IMG/VR virus record: IMGVR_UViG_3300037137_001042
Coordinates: 1-35,010 of that record
DNA length: 35,010 nt
Reading direction: 5' to 3' (one strand)
Source of the DNA: a virus
Shown here in pieces: positions 1 through 6,730 of this stretch. The position numbers and the translations under genes are program-made. Numbering within the stretch: position 1 is the stretch's first letter; every line of letters begins with the position of its first letter. The notes below the pieces were generated by a model. The model worked only from the letters and a program-made list of their open reading frames with translations, did no database searches and was not told the origin of the DNA.

Positions 1-92
1 GTACTGTCTATGCCGCCACTGATGTTCACGCATGGCTTCGGATAAGGAACAACGGCGTTCCGAATCAGGTTTACGAGAGGGTGTTCCTTCAA
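1..92 (-). CDS. asparagine-synthetase-like ligase 2, 5' end only (copy of 34884-34975)
   Basis: This is the duplicated 5' end of the gene that is complete at 34172-34975; on the circle it is the same DNA. It starts with a TTG codon at 92-90 that overlaps the TGA stop of the glycosyltransferase (TTGA), and it runs off the left edge just after the SGGIDS PP-loop. It should not be counted as a second gene. Confidence 0.85.
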   Translation of the reverse strand, partial: MKEHPLVNLIRNAVVPYPKPCVNISGGIDS

Positions 93-127
93 CGGTTAAT
101 CACTTGTTCAGCTACGTCAAGGTGAAT
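1..127. repeat. terminal direct repeat, copy 1
   Basis: Bases 1-127 are identical to bases 34884-35010. A 127-base exact end overlap is what a de Bruijn assembler leaves when it closes a circle at k = 127, so this most likely marks a circular or circularly permuted genome of 34,883 bp. It is probably not a biological terminal repeat, because it lies inside coding sequence (start of an asparagine-synthetase-like gene and end of the glycosyltransferase gene). Confidence 0.95.
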
Positions 128-1153
128 GTCAACAACCAAATCAGGGTCATGTGTTTTCTTTATCCATTCCCTGCTCTTCTGCCCAACGGTTCGCCTGAAG
201 TCACGGCTCAAACATTCTTCCATGTTCTTCTCTATGTCGCCAATGCTGAATGAGTTCAGTATCGGAGGCAAACTGCCAAAACAGTCTTTCACCACGGCGC
301 TATTGTAGTACATGATGACGGGTTTCCCGCATGCCATCGCTTCAGGCGTGGCTGTGCCCCAGCTTCCCAGAGTGAATTGATCCAGCACCACGTCGGAGTT
401 TCTGTACTGCTCAATCAATTCGGCTTTCGGCATTGGTTCAAGGTAACTGACTGAGGATTCGATGCCTAGTTTCCTGACTACCTCCTTGGATTTCTCAAGA
501 TCCGTCCCCCAGTTAACTAGAACCATTTGACCGCCGAATCGTTTGTGGAAGTCTGCGAATGCTTTGATGGCTTTATCGTTGCTCTTCTCTATCCAATGGT
601 GTCTTGAAGGCATGAAGAACACGAGGCTTTCACGGTGCGAGTCGCCTTTGGGACTGTACCTTTCCGCGTCAATGGCGAATGGAACAAACCTCGCGTCCAA
701 GTCGGCTTCCCTGAAAATAGGGAGGGTATCTGGGTTCGTGAACAGGATAACGGGCGCTTTCCTGTAACTTCGTTTAAGCAGTTTCAGAAGCGCGTTCGTC
801 CAAAGGAAATGTTTCCTGTAGGGCGGCAACGGATTCTTGCTGAAGGGCAGGTAGCGGATGGCGCCCGAGTCGTAAGGCACGTAAGTGGCATTAGTCACGT
901 ATGCTTGTAGGCTGCTTGGGTAGTGGCAGAACGTTAAATCGTATTTCGGGAACAGTCTGCCTAGTTTGCCAACTAGAACTAGATCGCGCAGGACCCGTCG
1001 CTTCGGAACCTTAACGGTTTTCACCCAAACTGGAGTATCACCGTTTTCCCAGGTTGGTACGTCGCCTTGGTATTCGCGGTTAGTAACTACAAGGTCTGCT
1101 TCTATGCCGCGCCTTCGCATCGCCAACGTAATGTTGTAGGCGTCCTGCGCCAT
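89..1153 (-). CDS. glycosyltransferase family 4 protein (GT-B fold)
   Basis: A 354-residue retaining-type glycosyltransferase expected to move a sugar from a nucleotide-sugar to an acceptor in the cytoplasm. The C-terminal half carries the family signature at residues 266-279 (GTATPEAMACGKPV, the donor-binding E-x-G loop), preceded by a strand-helix run with VSYLEPMPKAEL typical of GT4. The first ATG is used here, but the frame stays open upstream and adds VKLLNCFN before MAQDAYN, a good match to the first beta-strand of GT4 enzymes. The true start may therefore be a non-standard codon such as GTA, overlapping the TAA of the upstream ligase. The stop overlaps the TTG start of the second ligase. 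Its place between two ATP-dependent ligases, a methyltransferase and a radical SAM enzyme suggests glycan building or decoration. Acceptor and sugar are unknown. Confidence 0.85.
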   Translation of the reverse strand: MAQDAYNITLAMRRRGIEADLVVTNREYQGDVPTWENGDTPVWVKTVKVPKRRVLRDLVLVGKLGRLFPKYDLTFCHYPSSLQAYVTNATYVPYDSGAIRYLPFSKNPLPPYRKHFLWTNALLKLLKRSYRKAPVILFTNPDTLPIFREADLDARFVPFAIDAERYSPKGDSHRESLVFFMPSRHHWIEKSNDKAIKAFADFHKRFGGQMVLVNWGTDLEKSKEVVRKLGIESSVSYLEPMPKAELIEQYRNSDVVLDQFTLGSWGTATPEAMACGKPVIMYYNSAVVKDCFGSLPPILNSFSIGDIEKNMEECLSRDFRRTVGQKSREWIKKTHDPDLVVDIHLDVAEQVINR

Positions 1154-1173
1154 GTTGAAGCAGTTGAGTAGTT

Positions 1174-2358
1174 TTACGTGAGATTCCTCGCTCTATCCTT
1201 CATCCAGCGGGAGAAAATCAGTATCCGCCAGAACAGTCGTATATCCTCATGCCGCTTCTTCCTCGTGATTTGGCGGCAGAGGTTTCTGAATCCGTCAAAG
1301 TCAATGTACTCATCAACGTTCTTGACGGTTTCGCTGCACCAATCCATCTTTTCCTCAATCAGTCTGGTTGCCCATTCCAATTCGGGCGCTGGGAACCCAA
1401 ACTTTGATCTTCGCAAACGCACTTTCTCTGGCAAAGTCCCCTTCATTGCTTCACGGAGAAGATACTTTGTCCATCCACTCCGTATCTTCGCTGTATTAGG
1501 CAGACTGAAGAGGTACTCGACAAGCGGCGGATACATGAACGGGTACTTGATTTTTAAGCCGAATGCTTTAGCGTTCGCGTTTCCCGTCTTGCAAACTGAA
1601 ACAAGTGAACCAGCAAACATGTCATAGTGCATATGTTCCGCGAGGCCGCGATAGGGAACAGACTGGTTGGCTGGCGTCTTGCACTTCAGTATTTTGTTAA
1701 ACTCGTTTTTGGTTAAGCCCAGTTTGAGGCGCAAGTACTGTGTGAAGTACGGTTTTGTCAAATCCATGGTTCTGAAGAACTCTGCGAAGCCCTTGGCGAA
1801 TCTGCGATCTCGCAGGAGATCCAACAAGTAATCAACTATGTACTTGGTGTAGCCGCCGAGGCTTTCGTCTCCGCCTTGACCGTCCAGCAACACTTTTATG
1901 CCGTATTCGCTGGCTAGTTTGAACGTGCGGTACTGCATGTATATGCTGGGGCCGAGGAAAGGGTTCTCTTGAATTGCTACTAGGTCGCCAAAGTCTCTGA
2001 AGAACTCTTCAAATGTGGGTGTTACGGTGTAATTCACTAGACCGTACTTATTTACAACTTCGTTGATGTAGGATAATTCGCCAATGTTTGCCTGCTCTGG
2101 CACGCAACTGAACGTGATAAGTTTGCGGCCTAGGTTGCTGGCGGTGCAGACTATTGATGAACTGTCTAGCCCGCCGCTGAGGCACGCGCCAATCAGCGCA
2201 TTCGTATCCAGAGAACAAAACACGGATTCTGTGAAAAGGTGGTTGAAGGCGACTTTGGCTTTCTCCATGTCCACGTTTGCGTAGGAAGGGTTGAAGCCAA
2301 GTTCCGCGCATGATCCGTTGGACGGTTTGTTCCAGAGGAACTCCGCAACTTCATTCAT
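1174..2358 (-). CDS. asparagine synthetase-like ATP-dependent amidotransferase/ligase 1
   Basis: A 394-residue protein of the AsnB C-terminal synthetase family. The ATP-binding PP-loop SGGLDS is at residues 61-66, and the second family motif GQGGDE at about 160-165 is followed by LGGY. The C-terminal helical part (around FPAPELEWA) also matches the family. Full AsnB is usually above 500 residues with an N-terminal Ntn glutaminase starting at Cys2; that domain is absent here, so the enzyme should use free ammonia or another amine, or act as an adenylating ligase. Relatives in surface polysaccharide loci amidate sugar acids, and lasso cyclases share the same fold. It lies 3 bases after the methyltransferase and 20 bases before the glycosyltransferase. 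Function by context: surface or virion modification; substrate unknown. Confidence 0.85.
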   Translation of the reverse strand: MNEVAEFLWNKPSNGSCAELGFNPSYANVDMEKAKVAFNHLFTESVFCSLDTNALIGACLSGGLDSSSIVCTASNLGRKLITFSCVPEQANIGELSYINEVVNKYGLVNYTVTPTFEEFFRDFGDLVAIQENPFLGPSIYMQYRTFKLASEYGIKVLLDGQGGDESLGGYTKYIVDYLLDLLRDRRFAKGFAEFFRTMDLTKPYFTQYLRLKLGLTKNEFNKILKCKTPANQSVPYRGLAEHMHYDMFAGSLVSVCKTGNANAKAFGLKIKYPFMYPPLVEYLFSLPNTAKIRSGWTKYLLREAMKGTLPEKVRLRRSKFGFPAPELEWATRLIEEKMDWCSETVKNVDEYIDFDGFRNLCRQITRKKRHEDIRLFWRILIFSRWMKDRARNLT

Positions 2359-2361
2359 TCG

Positions 2362-2913
2362 TCACTCACAACCGAAAAGCAGTTGTTTTGAACAGACCGC
2401 GTACACAACGCGGTCATGGTTATACCACTTGATTTTCCATTGATTAACTACGAATCCTGCACGGCGCAGTTTTCGCCTTAATTGCCAATCCCACAGGTAA
2501 TGCCGCATATGATTCATGTCGCGGTGACGCAGCAACCAGATTTTCCCTCTCAGCCCCAAAACGCTCTGCATAAGTATGAATAACCCGTTTCTCTTTAGAA
2601 CTCGATGCGCTTCACGGAGAACTTGGCCGTCATCCAGAACGTGGTCGAGCACGCTGAAAACCGCGACAGTGCCGAAGACTTCGTCTTTAAGAGGCAACGA
2701 TTCGCCCACCGCCTTTACGTCGCTGGGCAGCAAAGGGTCAATGTTGACGTCGCATTTGACGGGGCACGCGCCTGAACCCACATTCAACGAGGGAGCGCGA
2801 CCATGCTTGTTTAGGAAAGTTTGTTCGTCGCCCCAGATGCGCCGAGTGTAATCCGACACTGCCGTGAACTGGGTTTCGCCTACGGATTGCGTCCGTTGCC
2901 ATTTGCTCACCAT
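2362..2913 (-). CDS. class I SAM-dependent methyltransferase (Methyltransf_11-like)
   Basis: A 183-residue protein with the Rossmann methyltransferase order: motif I LNVGSGA at residues 43-49, an acidic residue after the next strand (CDVNID), and the later block VFSVLDHVLDDGQVLREAHRVLKRNG, written here in pieces: VFSVLDHV, then EAHRVLKRNG. This block is typical of small-molecule or sugar/lipid methyltransferases rather than DNA methylases, since no DPPY or PCQ motif is present. The ATG start overlaps the TGA of the upstream Cys-rich gene (ATGGTGA). It is the first enzyme of the modification cassette and probably methylates the same product that the ligases and glycosyltransferase act on. The exact substrate cannot be told. 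Confidence 0.8.
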   Translation of the reverse strand: MVSKWQRTQSVGETQFTAVSDYTRRIWGDEQTFLNKHGRAPSLNVGSGACPVKCDVNIDPLLPSDVKAVGESLPLKDEVFGTVAVFSVLDHVLDDGQVLREAHRVLKRNGLFILMQSVLGLRGKIWLLRHRDMNHMRHYLWDWQLRRKLRRAGFVVNQWKIKWYNHDRVVYAVCSKQLLFGCE

Positions 2914-3236
2914 TGCGCAAGCATCTCGGCAAACGTCAACAGCTTCTTGATGAACACGGTTTTGAACAGGTCATGCCAGTTGCCCCGTTCAAACTCGTAG
3001 TCCTTTATTGGGATAATTACGAAGTAAGCGTAGTATTTGCCCGCTGGGACTATGCTTCCGCAGGGATTGATGCTTTCCCCGATGTAGTGAACTGTCTTCT
3101 TGCGCCGCCACTTCGTCGTTTTGCCGTACTCCAGCTTGCGCGTGGGGCACGTCAGGCAGGTCCAGTGGAACCTTCGTCCTTTAACCACGCAGACCGTGTC
3201 GGAGCACGCGAGTTTGGGCAGTTGAAGCTTAGGCAA
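2907..3236 (-). CDS. small Cys-rich (zinc-binding?) protein of unknown function
   Basis: A 109-residue protein not recognised as a known family. The N-terminal half holds cysteines at ACSDTVC and TCLTC and is strongly basic around residues 35-48 (KTTKWRRKK). The C-terminal half is hydrophobic/aromatic (YYAYFVIIPI) and then helical. It overlaps both neighbours by a few bases and is one of three successive small Cys-rich genes between capsid protein A and the modification enzymes. It may be a minor virion protein or an accessory factor for the cassette; nothing in the sequence decides between these. Confidence 0.7.
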   Translation of the reverse strand: MPKLQLPKLACSDTVCVVKGRRFHWTCLTCPTRKLEYGKTTKWRRKKTVHYIGESINPCGSIVPAGKYYAYFVIIPIKDYEFERGNWHDLFKTVFIKKLLTFAEMLAQW

Positions 3237-3477
3237 TTCGCCTCACTCTATGTTCAGGCACGGGATCTATTTTCCATTCAGCGCATTCGTTTGGGAACCC
3301 TGGGCGCTCATGTGTCACGACTCCGATTCGGCAGTTGCGGTTTCTAGGCTTTTCGCCTTCTTGGAACTGGAAGTAGAAGCAGAAGAAGCAGATGTGCGGG
3401 TACATTTTTCTGAGTTGGTTGAGTTTGCGCATCTCGAACCATCCGACGCGGGGGTACTCGGGCGTTTGCTGGGTCAT
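3229..3477 (-). CDS. small zinc-finger-like protein
   Basis: An 82-residue protein with two Cys pairs: HICFFC near residues 29-34, then NCRIG and FPNECAEW further on. This Cys-x2-Cys ... Cys ... FPNxCxxW layout is common in short phage and archaeal proteins that probably bind one zinc ion. The stop and start overlap its neighbours, so it is translated with the late operon. No enzyme motif is visible. It is likely a small structural or regulatory domain, and its function is unknown. Confidence 0.65.
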   Translation of the reverse strand: MTQQTPEYPRVGWFEMRKLNQLRKMYPHICFFCFYFQFQEGEKPRNRNCRIGVVTHERPGFPNECAEWKIDPVPEHRVRRIA

Positions 3478-3824
3478 TATCCTATGCTTGCCTCCCCAAC
3501 TTCGCGCATGTTGCTTGGAGCACGTTTACTGAACCACGCCTCACTATCTACTTCGATTAGGACAGGTTGCTTATATGAATACTTGTCGTGGACGCTGCAG
3601 TAGTATCGCCTGTGAAGCACGTCGTCCGAGTCTGAGTGGCCTAAATGCAATCCTAGGAACGGCGTCAGGTTGCCTGTGACGGTTGCTGGGGTCAAGGTGC
3701 AGTCTTCAGGTCGGCTTCCGTCTTCGCAGTACAGGTGGCAGTTGCAGATGATGTCTGGCGTCCCCTGTGATACGGTCCAGATTTTGCCGCATTTCGGGCA
3801 CTTGACTTTGATTCGCAGACTCAT
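3477..3824 (-). CDS. zinc-ribbon protein of unknown function
   Basis: A 115-residue protein that opens with a zinc ribbon: KCPKCGKIW at residues 8-16 and ICNCHLYC at about 26-33. The rest (RRYYCSVHDKYSYKQPVLIEV) is strand-rich with another Cys/His pair. It starts 65 bases after the stop of capsid protein A. No catalytic motif is recognised. Its position directly behind the capsid genes suggests a minor head component or a DNA- or RNA-binding accessory. Confidence 0.7.
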   Translation of the reverse strand: MSLRIKVKCPKCGKIWTVSQGTPDIICNCHLYCEDGSRPEDCTLTPATVTGNLTPFLGLHLGHSDSDDVLHRRYYCSVHDKYSYKQPVLIEVDSEAWFSKRAPSNMREVGEASIG

Positions 3825-3888
3825 ACCGTTTCTCCGATTATGGATTAATGAAAAAAAGGGAGAAGGTGAAGGATCGAGAAAGAACTGT

Positions 3889-5064
3889 TTAGGTTGCTTC
3901 TTCGCTTATCGTGAAGCAGGAGTTCTTCTGTATGGTTACGCTGTCTTGCCGTGAGCTTATTGTTGCGCCTACCAAGTCTTGAATTGGGTCAGTGTACTTG
4001 TCTATTTTGAGCCACCGCTTGCGTCCCGAAATCAAAGCATACTGCTTGTCTATGACGATGGTTTTGCCGTTCAGCGGCGTGGCGGCGGTTGTCGGCGCGA
4101 TGTAGGAGGCTATCGTGTAGAGCATGTCCATGCCTGCCATTCTGCTTGGCAATCCGTTTGCCATGAGGTTGCCTGCCCACGGTTCAGCGTAGTTGTACGG
4201 CGTGGTTACGATTGTGTGCCAACCGCAATGCGGGCTAGTGATGACCGTGTTAGGCGTGTAGCCTTGCCCCAAAATGTAAGCCATTGCGTCCTCGACGTCT
4301 ACTGTTCCTCCTTGGAACAGCGTGAGGCTTGTGCTGTTGGTGTGCCCGTGTCCCTGTGTTCCGTCGCCGTCTGGCGCCGTGTACAGGATTGTCAGTGCGG
4401 CGTTCGTGGCGTATTCGCCCATTTCCTTGCCTGCTTCCTCAAGACTTCTCTCCATGAGGCTCCACTGGCTGTCCTCGATCATGCTGTAGCCGATTGGGAT
4501 GTGCAAGCCGAAGCACGTGCTGAAGTCCAGTACCGCTTGGGAAATCGTCAGGTTGCTCTCGGGCATTTTGCCGCCGCTACTGTATGGCGTGGGGTTGAAC
4601 ACGTTGTTTGTGACGAAGTCAACGTTGCATGTGGTTCCCGGCAGTTCCGCTGGTCCCATGAGAACCCTGCTCATTTGCGCTACGATGTCGGTTGCGATTG
4701 CGCTGGTGAAGAGGATGTCGTAGATCTTGATTGGTATGAGGTAGTTTACGCCTTGCAAGCCTGCCCCAGTCATTGCGCCCGATTTGCCCACGAACTCCTT
4801 CAGCGGCACGTTTCGGAGGGTTGCCGCCATGTTCAGCATGTCGGACCTAGTCATGTGCAGGTCCTTGTCGTTGACTTGCTCTTCGCCTGTGCCGAAGACG
4901 TTGAACTCTGTCCAGTCAAAGTAGTGCTTTGCCTCCATGAGGCTCTGGATGCTCTTCAGCGTTTTAGATGCTATTTTCTCGATGATGTCCTGCGGGCTGG
5001 CTGGCGTTGCTTGGACGCCTAGGGTTTTGGCTTGGTCAAAGATTTCGTTTAGTCCAAAAGTCAT
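3889..5064 (-). CDS. major capsid protein A (HK97-fold type)
   Basis: A 391-residue protein paralogous to the product of 5642-6730. Shared blocks are GLQGVNYLIPIKIYD versus GLQGANYLLANKIYD, DGDGT, and near the C-terminus YALISGRKRWL...DPIQDLV...RQDSVT versus YALLTGRKRWL...DPKQDLA...RQDSVT. Length, the long N-terminal helix region, and the position after protease-scaffold and portal fit an HK97-fold major capsid protein. The start ATG has a good ribosome site (AGGAG, about 8 bases upstream). Which paralog forms the shell lattice cannot be decided. The longer N-terminal arm here could lock capsomers, or the two could occupy different positions. The fold is inferred from context; no structure was compared. 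Confidence 0.8.
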   Translation of the reverse strand: MTFGLNEIFDQAKTLGVQATPASPQDIIEKIASKTLKSIQSLMEAKHYFDWTEFNVFGTGEEQVNDKDLHMTRSDMLNMAATLRNVPLKEFVGKSGAMTGAGLQGVNYLIPIKIYDILFTSAIATDIVAQMSRVLMGPAELPGTTCNVDFVTNNVFNPTPYSSGGKMPESNLTISQAVLDFSTCFGLHIPIGYSMIEDSQWSLMERSLEEAGKEMGEYATNAALTILYTAPDGDGTQGHGHTNSTSLTLFQGGTVDVEDAMAYILGQGYTPNTVITSPHCGWHTIVTTPYNYAEPWAGNLMANGLPSRMAGMDMLYTIASYIAPTTAATPLNGKTIVIDKQYALISGRKRWLKIDKYTDPIQDLVGATISSRQDSVTIQKNSCFTISEEAT

Positions 5065-5077
5065 TGTCGCGCAACTC

Positions 5078-5539
5078 CTAGACGCATTTGCCGATCAGGA
5101 TTAGTCCTTCGTCCCCGTCTGCCGCCAGAGTCTGCAATATGAGTCCCAAGCAGAAACTGAGGCCGCCCGCCACAGCCGCGACTGCTGTTGCTCCAGAGGT
5201 GAACTGGAGAATTTCCTGCGTGTAGTGGCTTGCGCCGCTGTTGCAGCAGAAGCTGCCTGCCGTGACTCCTGTGATTGCTCCAGCGCTGTAACATTGGCTT
5301 TTCACGATTCCGTAGGTTACCACTGGCACTCTGTCGCCTACTGCTACTGGCGTCTTGAGTACCATGCCGAGGTTGCAGTCTCCCTTCGTTGTTGTGACTA
5401 CGCAGCCGATGTATCCCGCAGCGCTTGCCGTGGTCTTAACCCAGTTGTTGGCAACCATGGTGATGTCTCCTGCGCGGAAGAATCCGCATGTGTACCCGTC
5501 GCTTATTCGTCCTTCTTGGTCTGGCCAATAATCAGTCAT
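5078..5539 (-). CDS. probable capsid decoration/cement protein
   Basis: A 153-residue protein rich in Gly, Ala, Thr and Val with alternating hydrophobic residues, so probably all-beta. It has a beta-barrel-like middle (VGDRVPVVTYGIVKS, GAITGVTAGSFC) and several Cys. The C-terminus GDEGLILIGK recalls the DUF2190-like small head proteins that lie next to capsid genes and cement the lattice. It is encoded between the two capsid protein genes, with a clear ribosome site (AAAGGAG) before its ATG. It is best read as a decoration protein; the family assignment is inference. Confidence 0.6.
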   Translation of the reverse strand: MTDYWPDQEGRISDGYTCGFFRAGDITMVANNWVKTTASAAGYIGCVVTTTKGDCNLGMVLKTPVAVGDRVPVVTYGIVKSQCYSAGAITGVTAGSFCCNSGASHYTQEILQFTSGATAVAAVAGGLSFCLGLILQTLAADGDEGLILIGKCV

Positions 5540-5641
5540 TTTTCCATCTCCTTTAGTTCGGTTCTATGTTTTTCCCTTTTCAGGGAGTAGGTCAGGGGTT
5601 ACCCTAACGTTACTATGAATGATGAGGGCGAAAAGAGGAAA
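5540..5641 (-). promoter_or_regulatory. gap between capsid B and decoration gene, with short hairpins
   Basis: The longest gap (102 bases) inside this part of the late operon. On the minus strand it holds a 5-bp hairpin with a GAAA tetraloop (TCCCT/AGGGA, 5575-5588) followed by an A-run, and a second short hairpin (AGGG/CCCT). It could be an mRNA processing or stability site that tunes the ratio of the two capsid proteins, or simply a spacer. No TATA box is convincing. Confidence 0.3.
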
Positions 5642-6730
5642 CTAGGTTTTCTCTGTCAGTTTGTAGCTGGCGTCCTTGTAAAGCGTCACACTGTCCTGCC
5701 TGAAGCTTACGACGGCGTCTGCCAAGTCCTGCTTGGGGTCTGAGAAGTTCTCCAGCATGAGCCAGCGTTTTCGTCCCGTCAGAAGCGCGTAGTCTCGGTC
5801 TAGGATCTCAGCTATGCACGTTGTGAACGCTGCGCCTTCCACGTCTGTGCTGTCATGGAGTTTGTCGCTGCCGTTGAACACCACATCCATCGAGTACAGT
5901 TTCATGTCGTAGCCCGCTGTCGGCTGCGGGAAGCTTGTGTGCGGGTAGTTGGGTTGCCAGTAGCGGTTTGCGTCTGCGCCCGTGGTTTCGACTCCGCACG
6001 TGTTTATCACATTATGCGTCATTGATTCGCGGGTGATCAACAGCGTGTTCGGGTTGAAGTAGTCTGCTTCTACGGCTTTGATGGCTGTTGCGATTTCGCT
6101 CCAGAGCATCGTGTCTGTTCCCGCGCATGTTGCGGTGTTCGCTGTGCCGTCTCCGTCCGCGCATGCGAGTAGCGCGGTGATTGCGAGGTCTGACGCTAGT
6201 TTGCCGCAGGCGTATCCTGCTTTCTGAATCAGGGTTTGAACTAGGCCGATGGCGTTGTCGTCAACGAGGTCTTGCCCGATGTTCATGTTCAGCGTATAAG
6301 TATCTGGGCACGTCAGCTTCGCGTAAGTGAATGTGGGTTCCTGCTCTGGCGCTTTGCCGCCGCCTGCCGTCTGCTTCGGAGTGAACATGTTGTCAACCGC
6401 GATTGGCACGATGAGGTCTGCGCCTTCCCAGCCGGTGACTACTTGGCCGATTAGTGGGCAAATGTCTTTTCTTGCCGCGCTGTATTGCAGTGTGTCGTAG
6501 ATTTTGTTGGCAAGCAGGTAGTTTGCTCCCTGAAGCCCCGCCGCTGTTAAGTTGCCGCTTGCTATCCACAGTTCCTCGAGGCTTAATTTGTCCGTGGTTT
6601 CCCTGATTGATTGCAGTTCCGGGTAGTTGAGTAGGCTGGGGTGGTACATTCCTTGTTCTAAGCATCGGCTTTTCTTGTGCTGCCGAAGATGCTCCGTCAG
6701 TTTCTCCGTGCATTCTTTTAGGTTCCACAT
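5642..6730 (-). CDS. major capsid protein B (HK97-fold type)
   Basis: A 362-residue protein and a diverged paralog of the product of 3889-5064; the shared blocks are listed there. The ATG directly follows the stop of the protease-scaffold gene, which is the usual place of the principal major capsid protein in tailed viruses. The N-terminal 30 residues are charged and helical (LTEHLRQHKKSR), resembling a delta-domain or scaffold-contact arm. It may be the main shell protein, with the second paralog as a pentamer or minor subunit, but the opposite is possible. Confidence 0.8.
   Translation of the reverse strand: MWNLKECTEKLTEHLRQHKKSRCLEQGMYHPSLLNYPELQSIRETTDKLSLEELWIASGNLTAAGLQGANYLLANKIYDTLQYSAARKDICPLIGQVVTGWEGADLIVPIAVDNMFTPKQTAGGGKAPEQEPTFTYAKLTCPDTYTLNMNIGQDLVDDNAIGLVQTLIQKAGYACGKLASDLAITALLACADGDGTANTATCAGTDTMLWSEIATAIKAVEADYFNPNTLLITRESMTHNVINTCGVETTGADANRYWQPNYPHTSFPQPTAGYDMKLYSMDVVFNGSDKLHDSTDVEGAAFTTCIAEILDRDYALLTGRKRWLMLENFSDPKQDLADAVVSFRQDSVTLYKDASYKLTEKT

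Noticed and set aside
3979-5022. 347-residue plus-strand frame opposite capsid protein A
   Set aside because: It is antisense to a gene with clear paralogy and operon context; composition is odd (Val, Cys, Arg, His-rich) and it has no ribosome site.
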